A program made the translations under genes and the position numbers. Of a stretch of 64,000 bases of DNA, positions 36,601 to 48,186 are shown in pieces. The stretch comes from Marsupella aquatica (Eukaryota; Marchantiophyta), in assembly GCA_973895155.1 (NCBI GenBank), contig OZ316897.1, positions 8,928,001 to 8,992,000 of the forward strand, given 5' to 3'. How positions within the stretch are numbered: position 1 is the first letter of the stretch; each line of letters opens with the position of its first letter. Below the pieces are notes generated by a model that searched no databases, was not told the origin of the DNA, and saw nothing but the letters and a program-made list of their open reading frames with translations.

Positions 36601-39600
36601 GTTTTTTGTTAGCCAAAGATGTTGCTACTCAGACCCAGATGAACCCTTCCACATCTGCTAGAAACACTATATGGTGGGATTCACCATGGGAAATTGAGGC
36701 AAAAGGTGCACACCATGGAGGATGGTGTGATATAAATGTGGAATCCTTGGAGGTGGATGAGGATGCAACATTGGTGGATAGACCTAACCCCAGACAAATA
36801 GCAAATATACAACTTATTCCAGAAGGTCCATTTACAGTAGCTGGATCCTCCACTATAGCAGCTGAAGAGGCGAATTCAGCCTTCCACGATGGGATGCTTG
36901 AAGATGGGGTGCCTGATGTACACATAGCTTGAGATAACTGTTATGATGTAATGTCTGATATACACACAAATTTGGTGTATGGTGAGTCTGGTGTCACAAT
37001 TGTTCCCACTGTGAGTTTTGAGGGTCGAATAATGTATAAGAGTACTTTAGTTAGTCAAATGGTAGAGAACCCTCATCTTAGCAAGGACCGTTTGACACGG
37101 GTGAAGCAAAGTCTTTACTTCAACAATTTGGTGGATAAACCAAAAGTACGAGTGGGTGCTCCAACTATGATGATGAGTGTCAGCAGCGACTGTGGAGTAT
37201 TTTTTGTGGATGAGACAGCACAGGGAAGGGTGACGAGAAGCAGTGAGACCACACAGAATGGGAGACAAAAGCGAAGGAGGCCTAGTGGTTTGCCAGTTCC
37301 AGTTGTGTCAGTAATCAACAGTCCAAAATATGTTTGGTGGATAGGAAGAGCTCAAACTATTCAACAAAAATATGGAAACACAAGTGGAAGATCACGAGAA
37401 CCAGTGGACTTGCTTGATAGGCCTGGTCCAAAAGTTGCATGCAAAGTGTTCTTTAATTGGTTTACTCCAATTGGTAATAATAAGGAAAAATTTAGGTACT
37501 CTGTGTGTGATCCTCAATGGATTGATTTAGACTGTGTGATATCAATAGTCACCCTTGAAGTCAATCCTTTGCATCCAAAAGTATTCAAATTGCATCCAAA
37601 TGATGGAATTGCATTGAAAAACTTTGTAAAGAGCAAAATTGATTGAATGTGATATTTGGTAAGTAAATTATCAAATTGATTTGTTATTTTATTGTAGAAA
37701 ATTGTGTCTAGGTTTAGAATCTGGTTTTGAATGTTATCTAATGTTCAATTTCTAAGCAAACGTGAGTCATTCCATGAAATGTTAATGAATTTGTGGTTTA
37801 TTGTTGTTCAGGCTCAAACCTGTTTTGACCAGTTGCAGCATTATGGTATTTTCTAGAAGATTATATTTTCTAGAGGATCAACTAAGAAATGTATGGCCAT
37901 ACTTGGCCCCCTAAGGAAGAGGAGGTCAAGTCGACAAAGGTGTTTAAGCATGTTGCTTCCGATGAAGGATATCAAACATGATATCTGAGAGAGTGCTTTA
38001 AACCAAAGTTATTTATGTACTTTAGTGAAAATTATCATTTTAGTGAAAAGTGATTAGATAGAAGTTTTGGGGAGGTTTAGATTTACAGGAACTATAGGAC
38101 TAAGTATGTCAAATGTTGTGTTCTTACAATTTTCATAGATGATAGTGTTCCAACTATAAGCTTTACTTGAATGATCTTTCACTCTTATGGGCCTCCTTAT
38201 TTTCATGAGGAAATGCATGTGTACCAGGAAATGTGTACATAAAGTATATGTTATTCTCAGACTGATATATGTATATTTCAATTTTTCCAATTCAGAATCT
38301 CTTTGACATATTTTTTTTATAATACGTGAAGGGCATATTTAATGATCTTTTGGTGATGATTATAATTGCCCAAAGGGCTTTATTAATGATCCAAAAATAA
38401 TTTATTAATATTAACAAGAGTTTTTTTAAAGGACAAAAAATAGTACTGAAGGGTTTTGGAGAGGGGGTCGTTCACAGGTGGGTTTCATTAATATACACAC
38501 AGTGAGGGCCCAGGGCCCACAGTCTTGTGGGTATGGACGTCCACCTCAACCATAGGGATGTGAGTATATATCTATATGCCAGTTATTTGTGAAGGCATGG
38601 CACTCCTGAATTTCAGACTGCATATCAATAATTGTTTGGGGATGTATTGGATTCAGACAACATGAAATTCTGTCCACCTGCCATTGCATGCAGATTCTGC
38701 CCAACCTGATTGGGAAAATGTTGGTAATGATCGTTCCAATGTCCACAAGGTCAAACATGGGTTGAACCAGGTTGGGAGGATGGTGGTGGGTCGTGGAATG
38801 AACAAGGTTGGGAAGGTGGTGAAGGTAATTGGCAGGGATTTCAAAATACAGTACCTACAAATGCTGGAAGAGGGGCAGGTAATCTCTGATCTTGTCAGCA
38901 ATGGAAGAACTCATTATATGTGGAGTCCATTGACGTGGGGGGGATTCTGCACATGTATAATAATAGAAAATGTATGTGTGCAGGTTGGACAGTCAAACCA
39001 TCGACTCAAGTATTCACTATTGCCCCTATGCAGATGCAGCACGGAAGGGGGCCAGGTATGTTGGTGAATGTTCATATGTTTTCCTATAGTTTGTACTACG
39101 TTTTCAGTACATATGTTTGCAGCCACATACCTAGAAAGTGATATCATCCGGCCCCTGTACTAGGCTGGACAGGTGGTCCAGGGTCACAACAATTCCAGAG
39201 TGCAGTCCCTGCACAGGCATCTACAGGCAGAGCTACAGGTATGTATGTTTGAAGAATTTTTCTTGAAGTGAAGCATTGAATGTTGCCGTCATCCATTCTG
39301 CTATATGTAGTTCTCAAGCATGAATGGCATTGTATTTTCCCAGGTGGCTTCAAAACCCCAGGTAGGGTGTATGAAGGGGTGGCCAATACAACGCCCAGTA
39401 CTACTGAGATTAGTGCACGAGGGGAGGTGACAAAGAAAGGGAACGTAAAGTTGAATGAGAGACAATGGGTGGATGCTGAGTGTCCTTGTAAGAACCGTTG
39501 GCATGCTGATTTGAAAGCTGAAGTATTGCGTTGGTTAGATGTGAGTGTTATTAATTTTAAAAAACAACATCCAAAAGATTGGAAGACTATATGTGAAAAT

Positions 39601-41291
39601 GTTGCTGCCAAATGGAATTATGTGGGCAGTGATGATGGTGTGGACATAGGTTGCCTAGAGAGTACAGCAGGTAAAATCATAAAGCAAGAGAGGTGGAGAA
39701 TGCATAAGGCTTGGAAGGAAGGTGGGGAGAAGCCAGATATGCCTCCACTAGCCAGTTGTGATGATAAAGTGTGGGCAAGGTTAGTAGCTTATTTTGTAAT
39801 AGATGCTTCAAAAAAGAAGAGTTCACAGATGACCGAGGCCAGGTTGAGTGTTCAGAACCCTAATCTGTCCGGAAGGACCGGCACTGCACCGACAGCAAAA
39901 CGTTTGGTAAGAATCAATGGCCTAGCTATGTAATTTATGCTACACTATGTACTGTTTTTTAGTGTAAACCCATACATGTAAACTTTGTTTTTTAGTGTAC
40001 GTTCCATGAATAATAATGATAACTTGTGTTTGCCATGCATGTGCAGAAAGCCCAATTGGGGCAAAGCCCTCAAAAGAAGAGTTGAGGGCTGAAATTGTGA
40101 ACACCCAGGCTCAAGAGGGTGCATCTGAATCCTCCAAGCATGTAAGTTATATGAGTTCTGATTGGTAATTGAATGACCTGCGTTGAATTTTAGGTGTACA
40201 CTGTATATAACATTGATTGTGCATATATTGCCCAACATTTCATATGGAGTGATTGAACCTATACCCCTGTGTCATGTAGGGAGGTGGATCTTCACTTACA
40301 GAGATAAGTGGTCGTTTGAAGGCTGTCAAAACATGTCTTCCAAAGATCAATGAACGTTTGAATTCATTGACTGACTTGTTCCATGTGAACTTCAAGACAT
40401 TAATGGAAGTTGTTGTGTCGGTGAGAGATAAAATTGATTCCAATTTTGCAGGAGTTCCACCATCACCACTTGAGGTGGCAAAGTCGATGCACTCTTCTGG
40501 CATGCCAACGACATGTAGGCTTGAAGGTAAGGCCTTTACAACTGTGTGGGATATGATTAGTAAATGTATAGTTTGAATTGACATAGTTTGTTGAATGTGT
40601 TATTTTCAGTAACATATATTGTGGTTGTTTGTCCATAGAGAATAAGACAGGTGCTGCAGAGAAGAAGTATGAGAACCTGGCAAACACTCGTTGTAATTTA
40701 GAGGCAACAAAGTTGCAGTCTGTACAAGCAACTTGTTTGACAGAGGGCAGTCAACCATGTTTGGATGAGGATGACATTGGCAAGGGAGTCGATGATATCA
40801 ATGTTGGGGCAAATGAGGATATCAGCAAGCATGACAATGATACCATTGAGCCAGATTCATGCTATGTAGATCTTGACTCCATTGCAGAGATAAATGATTT
40901 GCAGAATGTATCATTCTCAATGACAGGTGTGCCTCTTGTTGAGATAAATCCAACCAAAGAGTTAGTTGGTATGACACTCCCAGGTGGTGAACCTGCTACT
41001 GTGACAGTCCTAACAGAGGAACCTACTGAGCCTAGCTTCACTACTGTGAAGAGAGGAAGCATGCGCACACAAAGCAAGTCTGCTGGTGGGAGCAGAGCCA
41101 CGTCAAAGGTTTCATACAAACCTCCAAGAACAGTGCTGGCAGAAAGATCTAAGGTGGAAGTCGGGAAAGCACCTAATGCTGAGGGACAAAGTGGCTTGTT
41201 AGCTGTTGATGAGAGTGGAACACGAGTAGGATTTGGCAGAGTGCAGGTTGGTTCCACAACGTTCCATGGCAAGCGGATTCCCCCAGGCTAG
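27690..41291 (+). CDS. CACTA second gene (TNP1/TNPA-like), split by a P-like insertion
   Basis: The 5' part (27,705-28,232) encodes an acidic stretch and then a Gly/Arg-rich run (GYARGRGRAGPNPQ). The P-like element follows. Beyond it the frame continues in several short Gly/Gln/Trp-rich exons (38,516-39,240, with probable junctions at 38,877, 39,055 and 39,239). Four clear GT-AG exons complete it: 39,344-39,906, 40,047-40,141, 40,280-40,526 and 40,639-41,291. The 39.4-39.9 kb exon holds a DNA-binding-like segment (Trp-x(n)-Cys-Pro-Cys-x-Asn-Arg-Trp, then WKTICENVAAKWNYVG). The final exon has an acidic part and a conserved-looking end (SGTRVGFGRVQVGS). In CACTA elements the second gene makes the subterminal-repeat binding partner of TNP2. 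The 3' exons carry no stop codons, unlike TNP2 here. Confidence 0.6.
28244..33120. other. Leader region of the P-like element, no supported gene
   Basis: I found no gene I can defend. A minus-strand frame at 29,565-29,939 has a Glu/Lys-rich helical stretch (KAEELQEKLRTVHRW) and could be a captured host exon fragment. The stretch 31,420-31,660 has similar weak character. A TTTTTTGTGAAATTTTTGCAG acceptor-like site lies at about 33,100-33,119, just before the transposase ATG at 33,131, so a long 5' untranslated intron may account for part of this region. Confidence 0.4.
33131..37646 (+). pseudogene. P-like transposase, multiply interrupted
   Basis: One reading path of about 1,500 codons can be followed from the ATG at 33,131 to the TGA at 37,644. 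Interruptions are a TAG (33,878), a frameshift near 34,760, a TGA (34,972), a TGA (35,986), a TAG (36,088), a frameshift near 36,495 and a TGA (36,930). Landmarks of a P/THAP9-like RNase H fold are CYLAEDETCVKK (first acidic residues), LLGHASDGDSRRRKLM (second), DFIHNGKKLVNPLDS, and near the end LTGSDSCEQFFSKVGG, where P-type enzymes have their last catalytic acid. A ParB or THAP domain is not obvious. The N-terminal 550 codons and the last 230 (with KYVWWIGRAQTI) are unassigned. The enzyme moved this element but cannot now be made from this copy. Confidence 0.7.
37650..38466. other. AT-rich 3' region of the P-like element
   Basis: No coding signal. AT-rich sequence between the transposase stop and the right inverted end. 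Confidence 0.5.
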
Positions 41292-41959
41292 GTTATTCAG
41301 TAGTGTTAGTCACATTACTAGTGAAACCTAAAGCTGTCCTTCCCATTCCAAACACAAATAATGATCCTCCTCAAAAGACACTTGGAGATGCTGCAGGTTC
41401 TTTGGTATTATGGCCAAGCAAGTTCATAGAGGATCCATAACAATGTCATGCCATTATTTGTTCGTAGTGTGAGTCATGTTATGTAGATTTTAGATGTCAA
41501 GAAGGAGTACAAGAATCATGTCCTCTTGGAGATTCTTAGTATCATGCATGTGCTTTCAGTTATCTCATCATGCAGTCATCAATTATGAGTTCCTATTTTG
41601 TCTGAATTACATTGATCACATTGTAAACTATTCCATTGGAATTCAAATGATCTACATTTTTGAGCAAGATTGTGATTCTGTTTAATTCTTATTAATTGTG
41701 TAGGATCTCCTTATATGATGCTTTGTTTCATGTGAATGTCATTCATGCTATGTTCATTTCTTGTATTCAATGTGTTATATTTCTAAAGTTAGAACATCAG
41801 GTTTCTATGTATTGTAATGTGGAGTGCTCTCTCTCCTTATAAACTATACCTCTGTGTTCATTAGTCATGGTTACAACTTGCATGTGAACCTTATTAGTTA
41901 TAAACATGATGATATAGAGTCCCAAATGGTTCTGTTGTGTGACCTGGGCCAGGGTCTCC

Positions 41960-42290
41960 ATTGGTCTCTCCTGTGACACTAAATGGTCACACGCTAGTCA
42001 TTGTTGAATGCGGGTAAGTCATGTATGTGACTTACCATGTGACTCGTTAAAGTCATATTGCAGTCACGTAGAAACAAGGTAGACTCCACAATAAAGTCAC
42101 AGATCAGTCACAAATGGGTATCAAGGAAATCACAAAGCCCAGTATCAATAGTGACTTCCATTTTGTGGTCTCAACTTTTGCAACTCCAAGGGTCACAGCG
42201 TGGGTCAAGTCACGTTGAGTCACAATGAAGTCACATGAGCCAAAATGAGTCACATATTGCGGTCTCAATTCACCTCAGATTCTTCTAGTG
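41960..42290 (-). repeat. Right terminal inverted repeat and subterminal GTCAC array of the CACTA element
   Basis: About fifteen AGTCAC/GTGACT-type motifs in both orientations are packed into 300 bp (for example at 42,026-42,056, 42,070, 42,106-42,118 and 42,205-42,253). They end in the terminal repeat whose outermost bases are CTAGTG at 42,285-42,290. The density is higher than at the left end. These are the expected binding sites for the element's own small transposition protein. Confidence 0.75.
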
Positions 42291-42500
42291 CTGGAGAGGC
42301 CTAGAGTAGGCCGGTTACATCTCTCATGACCCGATGAAGAATCTGTCCAATATATGTGGGTGAGAAGTTAGTAAGGAAACTTAGTAGCGTCCCATGCTGA
42401 TAAGCCATAGAACCTGCCTTGGCAAGACCAAAACCGGTGGGAATCGGCTTGTTCAGGGGAGGTTCTTTGGTTTAGAGAGCCATGGGATGCACCACAACTA
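42291..42500 (+). mobile_element. Retroelement fragment flanking the CACTA right end
   Basis: This segment matches 822-1030 in the same orientation (shared blocks: GGCCTAGA-TAGGCC, TCTCATGACCCGATGAAG, CATGGGA-GCACCAC). The CACTA right end therefore abuts a member of the retroelement family seen at the start of the window. A short frame at 42,482-42,694 continues beyond it but is unassigned. Confidence 0.6.
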
Positions 42501-42855
42501 CAAAAAGAATGACAAGTAAAGTTTCAGGCAGACCCCAAATGGAACAGAGAACGAGGATCTCGATAAACTTATCGGACCCCAGATTACCTGATGATTCAAT
42601 TGAACACATTGCAAATCTAGGGACACTCTTAGAATTAGAATTGAATGAAAACTTCTATAAAATTATAGAACATTTGATTCCTAACTATAAATGAATGCAT
42701 GTCCCAATATATTTATAGAAACTCTCATACTTGGTCACTTAATTTCTCTGTCCATCTAGCTAGGACTTACACGTTTGTCTCTTTGGGAAACAATCATCGA
42801 CAGGCTCCCCAATCTGGTTGACCAGATAATTGTAAGAATAGGTTTTTCACGTTTG

Positions 42856-44640
42856 TTAACTTCTTGAGTTTCTCTCCTCTTTGTACATGGACTCCAAAGA
42901 TATATACTTGGATATCACTCTACTCAAGAGCCTTTTGATATGGTCTTTATTTTGAAGACCTTGCAAATCCTGAAAGTGGTTCAAATTGATATCCCCTGAC
43001 AATTTATTCATGGCCTTGACCTTTGCAACCGTTGGTTTTGCCTTCAATTTCCTCTTTGTTGGGGCTGATTTCTTTGGAGACTTTTTTTCCCGTTCTGTCG
43101 CCCCCGAGTGAAAGTGGGGGGGGGGCGAAAGGCGCATAGTGGCGCCCTCTTTTCCCGGCAAGCGCGACGGGGGAGCCACCAATAATTTTTGAAGAGCGAG
43201 TATATTTGCTTTGTTCCACCATCGCAATTTGAAAGATTGAAACATTATATATATATACGTGGCGGTTCATATAGAATAGTTGCTTACAGGCCAAATAGAT
43301 ATATATATATTTCTATATTTCATTTATTTATTTATCTCTCTCTATATGGTCCAGGAACAAACTTCGATCCCCTTTCTCTTATACATAAGATGAAATTACT
43401 ATTATTAGACAAGATATTAAGGATAGTAATAATTATTAGGCCTGTTCAGAATGAGAACTGATACTACTAAATACTGAGAATTTTTGAATGACTAATTTTT
43501 TGCAAGTCGGGAAACTCGACTTCAACTTTTTGTAAATAAAACTAAGAAGGGACCTTGACATCCTAGTAAATAATCCCATTGGAAACCTTTGTAATTACGA
43601 TGGGATAGACTCATTCCTACTACATGATCCGATAGAGGGAACCTGGTTTCACCTGGCCAAGCGTCTCATGTCAGATCCACATTTGAAATATAGTTTCTTG
43701 GAGATCCCATATTTCACCATCCCGAAATGCAATATGGAATGTGGGATCATGTGTGGCCATACTATCACGGACATTAGGATTGCACGTGAACAAAAAGCAC
43801 TCATCACATCATGCATGTCTCAAATCTTTTGTAGTGCCTTGTTTCCCTGCCTTGAACTCCATGTACAAATTGTGGCATGCTCTCACCTTGTCAATGTTTG
43901 ACATGGTTTCTTGTACTCTTGGTCAATGCCATGCTGCCAACCAAGTTTCTGAATCTCTTGTTTGGTGAGACTAGTGTACACCCAAGCTTCCACTTCACCA
44001 AAAATCTGCTTAAGACTATATTCTTTGAATAGCTCGGACTTTGCTCGTGCTCCATGATTTCCACCAACTACTCTCTACTTTCAATTCTTGCTCTGACTAA
44101 TGTCCCATTCTTGATTAGTGGGACAGTTTGCGGGATCCACAACGAGAACAAATGGCGCACTAAAATTTGAAGGATTCTTTTTCAAGAGCGTTTTAATATT
44201 CTCCACATGCAACCGGTCAATAGGGCGTATCAATGTTGAGTTTTTGCCTTCATCATCCAGAATGAAGTGTTCACGTGGAGCAAAATTGTTGTCCGTTGGA
44301 CCTTGTGAGTTTTGATGAGTCTTGATAGCTCTGCCGTAATGGCATCCATTTCTTACTTAGCAAGAGGTGTCTCCTCCTCTTCATCACCCTGCCACGAGAT
44401 GGATTTTGAGTGAGAACATTGATACGATTATCGAGCCTAAAATTGGATATCTTAAGTATGGATTGCAATCCTACCAATAGCAAAAAGTGGATTGAGAAGG
44501 TCTCACTGATGCATCCAAGAGATTTGCGAGGGCTTTGTCAGGTGCATTATCACCGTCCTTTTTTTCTTCTCCTGACTTAGCTCCTGTGCATGGATCACAG
44601 GTCTTGGTTGAAGCTGCTTTATTGCCAACCCCCCGCAAAT
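42856..44640 (-). pseudogene. ParB-like protein gene, decayed (DUF7869 element side)
   Basis: On the minus strand, 44,290-44,090 encodes RPIDRLHVENIKTLLKKNP followed by PFVLVVDPAN, which has the layout of the ParB N-terminal fold. Two stops follow (TGA 44,083-44,081 and TAG 44,077-44,075), then RVVGGNHGARAKSELF at about 44,074-44,027. This is the G-x-N-H-x-x-x-A box of ParB/sulfiredoxin-like domains. Next comes VEAWVYTSLTKQEIQKLGWQHG and, after a frameshift, MSNIDKVRACHNLYMEF near 43,900. A basic, Lys-rich stretch and a C-terminal helix at 43,245-42,856 may be the end of the same protein. It lies downstream of, and on the same strand as, the DUF7869-type transposase, so it is probably that element's accessory gene. 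Confidence 0.55.
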
Positions 44641-45250
44641 TGCTTCGTGGTTTCCTTGGATCACTATATTCATTAAAACTGAAATTATAAAGGATATAGG
44701 GAAATTTGGAGATTTAAAAACATAGTTTTAGGCATGCAAATTGTAAATTTGGAAGATGAAAAATGAAAATTCAAGCATCATTAAATGTAAATTTGGGGAC
44801 AAAAAATGAAAATTTGGGAAAATTAAATATTAAATTGGATGATATTAAAAACATTTGGGTGACAAAAGTGTTCATTTTGTTGGAAAATAGATAGAATCTA
44901 GTAATAACATATAAGCTTGGATGGCATCTATATTTAAAACATTTAGCTTGGGTAAGATATCTAACTAAGCAAGTTTGCCTTAGAATGACTATACTCTCTA
45001 AACAAAGTTAACTAGGATGATATACAACCTACTAGAAGGAATGATATGGCATCATTTTCTAGAATTAAATTATACTAAGACAAATAAAATAATAATTATA
45101 AGAAAGTCCATAATTCAATAACTTTGAGAGATCATAGAATATCAATTTGATTGTCAGACTTGTTCTCTCACTTTAGACAAACTCATGGAAATCAACTCAA
45201 CCCTCTAATCACAAGTCATTTGAGTGGAGACTTGTGACCTGCACTATCAA
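44641..45250. other. AT-rich spacer between ParB-like and DUF7869-type genes
   Basis: AT-rich sequence with no supported frame. It may be intergenic sequence or an intron of the DUF7869-type element. Confidence 0.4.
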
Positions 45251-45251
45251 T

Positions 45252-46288
45252 CTACTCATCAATACCTTCCATGTAAATTTTGAGAGTTTTCAAAACATTC
45301 TTGGGAATTGTCAAACCTCTATCCATAATATTTTGTTCTTTAGCACCCGACTTAAACCCATACATTGCAGAATTTGCAAACTGCCAACTTTGAGCAACAT
45401 TGTCAAACCCAGGATCCAGCTCCCAAGTCTTAGTGGTCTGAAAGCAACATTCATATCGAATATCATCCTTTGCATCATGCTTACCATGTTTAGGCCTCCA
45501 CCATTGTACTTGGAACATAGGAGCATTCCTCTCAGGGATGCTCTGAACAGACTTTGACGAAGACCCTTCAATATGTAGAAATTCTGTTGAGGGAAACTCA
45601 TGGTTTGGATCCACGCCACCCAAAGCTCGAACCAGGCAACCAGAAATGCCCTTTGCCATTTTCCTATTCCCATTCATCCTCTGGACGTAAAAATACAAAG
45701 TGGCCTTCTTGAATATCTTGTAGAGGAATCCAACGTGCAGGTTCTCGCTCTTGTTGTGCACCAACAAAGGGTGCAGCTTGATCTTCCATCTCTTCCATGT
45801 ACTCATTTTGAAGGTCCATCATCTCTGGATTTTGAGAAAGTTCACTTGATAGCTAAGATGTCCCCAAAATCATCTTGTAACATGTGCCATGGTTAGTCTT
45901 TGGCCAAAAATCAGTTGTCAATGGCAATTGTCTTTCCCCCTCCCCTTCTATTGTAAGTTTCTCGGACAGTGCTTGCACAAGATTCTCCCAATATTTGACC
46001 AGAGGAAATCTCTCTCGATATGCTGCAGAGGTCTCATCCTTACAACTTTTCTTCAAGAAATCAATATAGCAATTAAGGAATGGGATGATTTCTCCGGCCT
46101 TCTTTTGTACATCCCCAGATATAGGTTTTGCAAATGGTTGGCCTTCCGGTAAAATGAGCGCATTTGTGATGGGATCAGTTCTCCAAATGGACCTCCCCAT
46201 TGCCGGAAGCCAGGGTTGCTTGACATGTGCTTTATATTGATACACTGGCACATTATCCCTCATGGAGAAAAGAAATGCTACTGGTTTT
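45252..46288 (-). pseudogene. DUF7869-type transposon protein, C-terminal part
   Basis: The minus strand resumes the protein that is broken at 57,000: KPVAFLFSMRDNVPVYQYKA, then a Trp-Leu-Pro-rich stretch and a helical segment. A TAG at 45,855-45,853 and further stops and shifts follow. Then comes a C-terminal module with RALGGVDPNHEF, VQWWRPKHGKHD and WELDPGF. The last part resembles the small chromatin-reader-like C-terminal domain found in proteins of this family. Removing the 10.7-kb insertion and one copy of its 13-bp duplication joins IEGHSKPVA directly to FLFSMRD in frame, so both parts are one gene. Confidence 0.7.
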
Positions 46289-46391
46289 CCTTGGAAATGT
46301 TTTTTCTTAATTTATTAGTGACCACAAAAACCCCGTGGCAAGGAAAATAGGAAAGTGACCCGCAACACACCATCAACCGGGTAATTATAAC

Positions 46392-46423
46392 GTGCGAGCA
46401 AACAGTAGAATTTTTGCTCGCAC
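46392..46423 (+). repeat. Left inverted-repeat motif and hairpin
   Basis: GTGCGAGCAAA at 46,392-46,402 and its exact complement TTTGCTCGCAC at 46,413-46,423 form a perfect 11-bp stem with a 10-base loop. The outer arm GTGCGAGCAAACAG matches 56,846-56,859 in inverted orientation, so it also serves as the end motif of the element. Confidence 0.8.
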
Positions 46424-46987
46424 GGGCAAGATGTCACCTTGTATTGGGGCCCAAAAAAGGTCTGGAATATTCCTCGCTAGCATGGAGACCCTGTTCAATC
46501 AATAAATATAGACGGCTACCCATGGACGATTCTAGTCCCGTGAACGCAATAGATCAAAATGACATATCTTCAGGCCAGCGAAATTGCTAGTCTAATGATG
46601 CCAACACATTGAGCCACTCATACAAGGTACGGTCTCCACGTACAGGCTTCCACATGTTAAAATTCCCACCCGAGGAAGAGTAATAACAAAAAAGTACTTT
46701 GCGATTCCCGCGTGAAAAGAATCAATGTGTCATTACTACCGAGGAAAGGAGGATTAAGGCCGTTTGGACACTAATTAAGTCACTTGCAAGTGAATGGGAC
46801 ACTTACCGTTCGAACCAGACTCGAATCCAAGGCGTCAAACCGTCCACTTAAACAAATCCGCTAGCCCAAAAACCACCAGTCTTCCAAATCATTCTCCCGA
46901 TCACTTCCACCGCGTCCGACTTGATCTCTTTCATTCGGACCTGCTATCAGTGTTCCAAGTTCTCAACACTCTCCAGATCTAGTTCAG

Positions 46988-47563
46988 GTAAGCGCGGGTC
47001 TATGCTCTGAGCTGTTTTAAGGGAAGAACACTCCGACAAGGCATGATATTCATCGTATTCCATCGTGAATAATGTTTCCATTTGTTGAATCCTGTTCTCT
47101 TTAATCACTGTTTGGGTTTTGTAAGTGCAGAGAAATGTCTGGTGTTCCAAGCAATCCTCCTCAGGGGAAATGGCAACTTGAGATCCGTTGTTACAACCCG
47201 GCGACAGATGGCCCGCTTGAAGATGACTCTCCTCCGAAGCAAAAACCCGATGCAGAGACTATGAAGGTCTCCGCAGGCAGCAGTGTCCCAACCGAACTCG
47301 ATCAATCTGTTGGATCATCATCATCATTGAGGAGAACACCTACTCCTCCAAAGTTAATTCCAGCAGCAAAGTCTCCACCGAAGCCAAAGGTGGATACCAC
47401 ACAGCGCGAGGTTGTATCGAAGAGGAAGAGGCTTGCAGAAGAGGATCAGTATTGGATTGACAGGGAGAACTATGACTACTGGACCGAGGAACGCCTCGCC
47501 TCTTCGGATTACGATTCTGAGTCAGACACTGACTCCGATGCATGGAAGGCGTCCAGCCCCTGA
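46988..47563 (+). CDS. Small acidic/basic protein of the Mutator-like element
   Basis: The coding frame is 47,135-47,563 (142 codons). A 5' untranslated intron at 46,988-47,130 has a strong donor (CAG|GTAAGC) and acceptor (GTAAGTGCAG) and places the ATG five bases into the second exon. The protein begins with GKWQLEIRCYNPATDG and has a Ser/Pro-rich middle and a basic patch (SKRKRLAEE). It ends in an acidic Asp/Glu/Ser tail with a Tyr/Trp cluster (YWIDRENYDYW). I recognise no domain. By position it is the accessory gene, transcribed towards the transposase like mudrB in MuDR. It has no stop or frameshift, so it may still be functional. Confidence 0.6.
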
Positions 47564-47747
47564 GGGTAGAGTCAGGTTGTGGATTTACTGAAATGTTTTT
47601 AGTTACAAGCGAACCGCATGTCCTCATGTACTTTCAATATGTATGAGAAGTAAAGTTTGGGTGGTCCTTTCATTTCTATGTGTTTCTCTGGAATGCCATT
47701 TTGCACATAGTACTTTTATTTTGAAGTCACTGTTGGACCCTTCCCAG

Positions 47748-47765
47748 ACTAGCGATATCGCTAGT
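47748..47765. repeat. Family A palindrome, site 1
   Basis: ACTAGCGATATCGCTAGT is a perfect 18-bp palindrome in the spacer between the small gene and the transposase gene. Degenerate relatives lie at 48,020-48,036 and a half-site at 48,080-48,089. Confidence 0.9.
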
Positions 47766-47888
47766 ATAGAACTGTGTTCATCTTTGATAATCAATTCGAT
47801 CGAGTATTACCACAACAACTTCAGGGGAAACATCTCTCCCTAAACCCTAAACATCCTGTCACATCCTGTCCTAAATTCCGTTGATCAG

Positions 47889-47906
47889 ACTAGCGATCTC
47901 GCTAGC
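47889..47906. repeat. Family A palindrome, site 2
   Basis: ACTAGCGATCTCGCTAGC, in the same convergent spacer, with arms of 8 bp and two variable central bases. Confidence 0.9.
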
Positions 47907-48186
47907 CAAAAACTGGCGTCATTTTAATGATCAAACCGTGAACTCTATAGAAACTTGTCGATAGGTTAACACGTCTGAAAGTAGGATGTTTCTGTCAGGA
48001 TGCAACAGACTTCCTAAGACTAGAGAGATCGCTAACCGTAAACAGAAAACTCAAACACCATAAAAGTTACCATTATGGACCTCGCTAACATTATGATTCG
48101 CTCGGTGAAAACAAATTGATATTTGTGAAACCAGAAACTCGAGTAATCCATCCCACCACCCTATAATTAGCATCTCCAATAAACGA

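Larger units (their letters stand above)
28233..38515 (+). mobile_element. P-like DNA transposon with 8-bp target duplication
   Basis: The left end CCCTGGGCCCT at 28,233-28,243 matches the right end at 38,505-38,515 in inverted orientation. About 25 bp inward both ends share an ACCC-x-x-x-TGTGAAC-x-AC block (28,262-28,278 and 38,467-38,483). The 8 bp CCCACAGT lies on both sides (28,225-28,232 and 38,516-38,523). Removing the element and one CCCACAGT rejoins the host CACTA gene in frame, as GPNPQ then SCGYGRPPQP. An 8-bp duplication is characteristic of P-type transposons, and the element encodes a matching decayed transposase at 33,131-37,646. Length is 10.3 kb, long for a one-gene element because about 4.9 kb precede the gene. 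Confidence 0.8.
11253..42290 (+). mobile_element. CACTA (En/Spm) DNA transposon, composite, with nested insertions
   Basis: The left end reads CACTAGAAGAAATCC and the right end, on the minus strand, reads CACTAGAAGAATCTG. Both continue through a shared TTGAGACC and ATGTGACT, giving about 40 bp of imperfect inverted repeat. Both ends are followed by many GTCAC/GTGAC motifs, the subterminal repeats expected of CACTA elements. Between them lie a TNP2-type transposase (20117-27291) and a second multi-exon gene (27.7-41.3 kb), the standard two-gene layout. A retroelement (about 3.8 kb) and a P-like element (10.3 kb) are inserted, so the CACTA sequence itself is about 17 kb. The 3-bp flanks differ (TTT and CTG), so the ends may have been brought together by rearrangement. 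Confidence 0.75.

Noticed and set aside
43243-43345. TA-rich runs as a functional element
   Set aside because: They are simple TA/CT microsatellites without any other signal.
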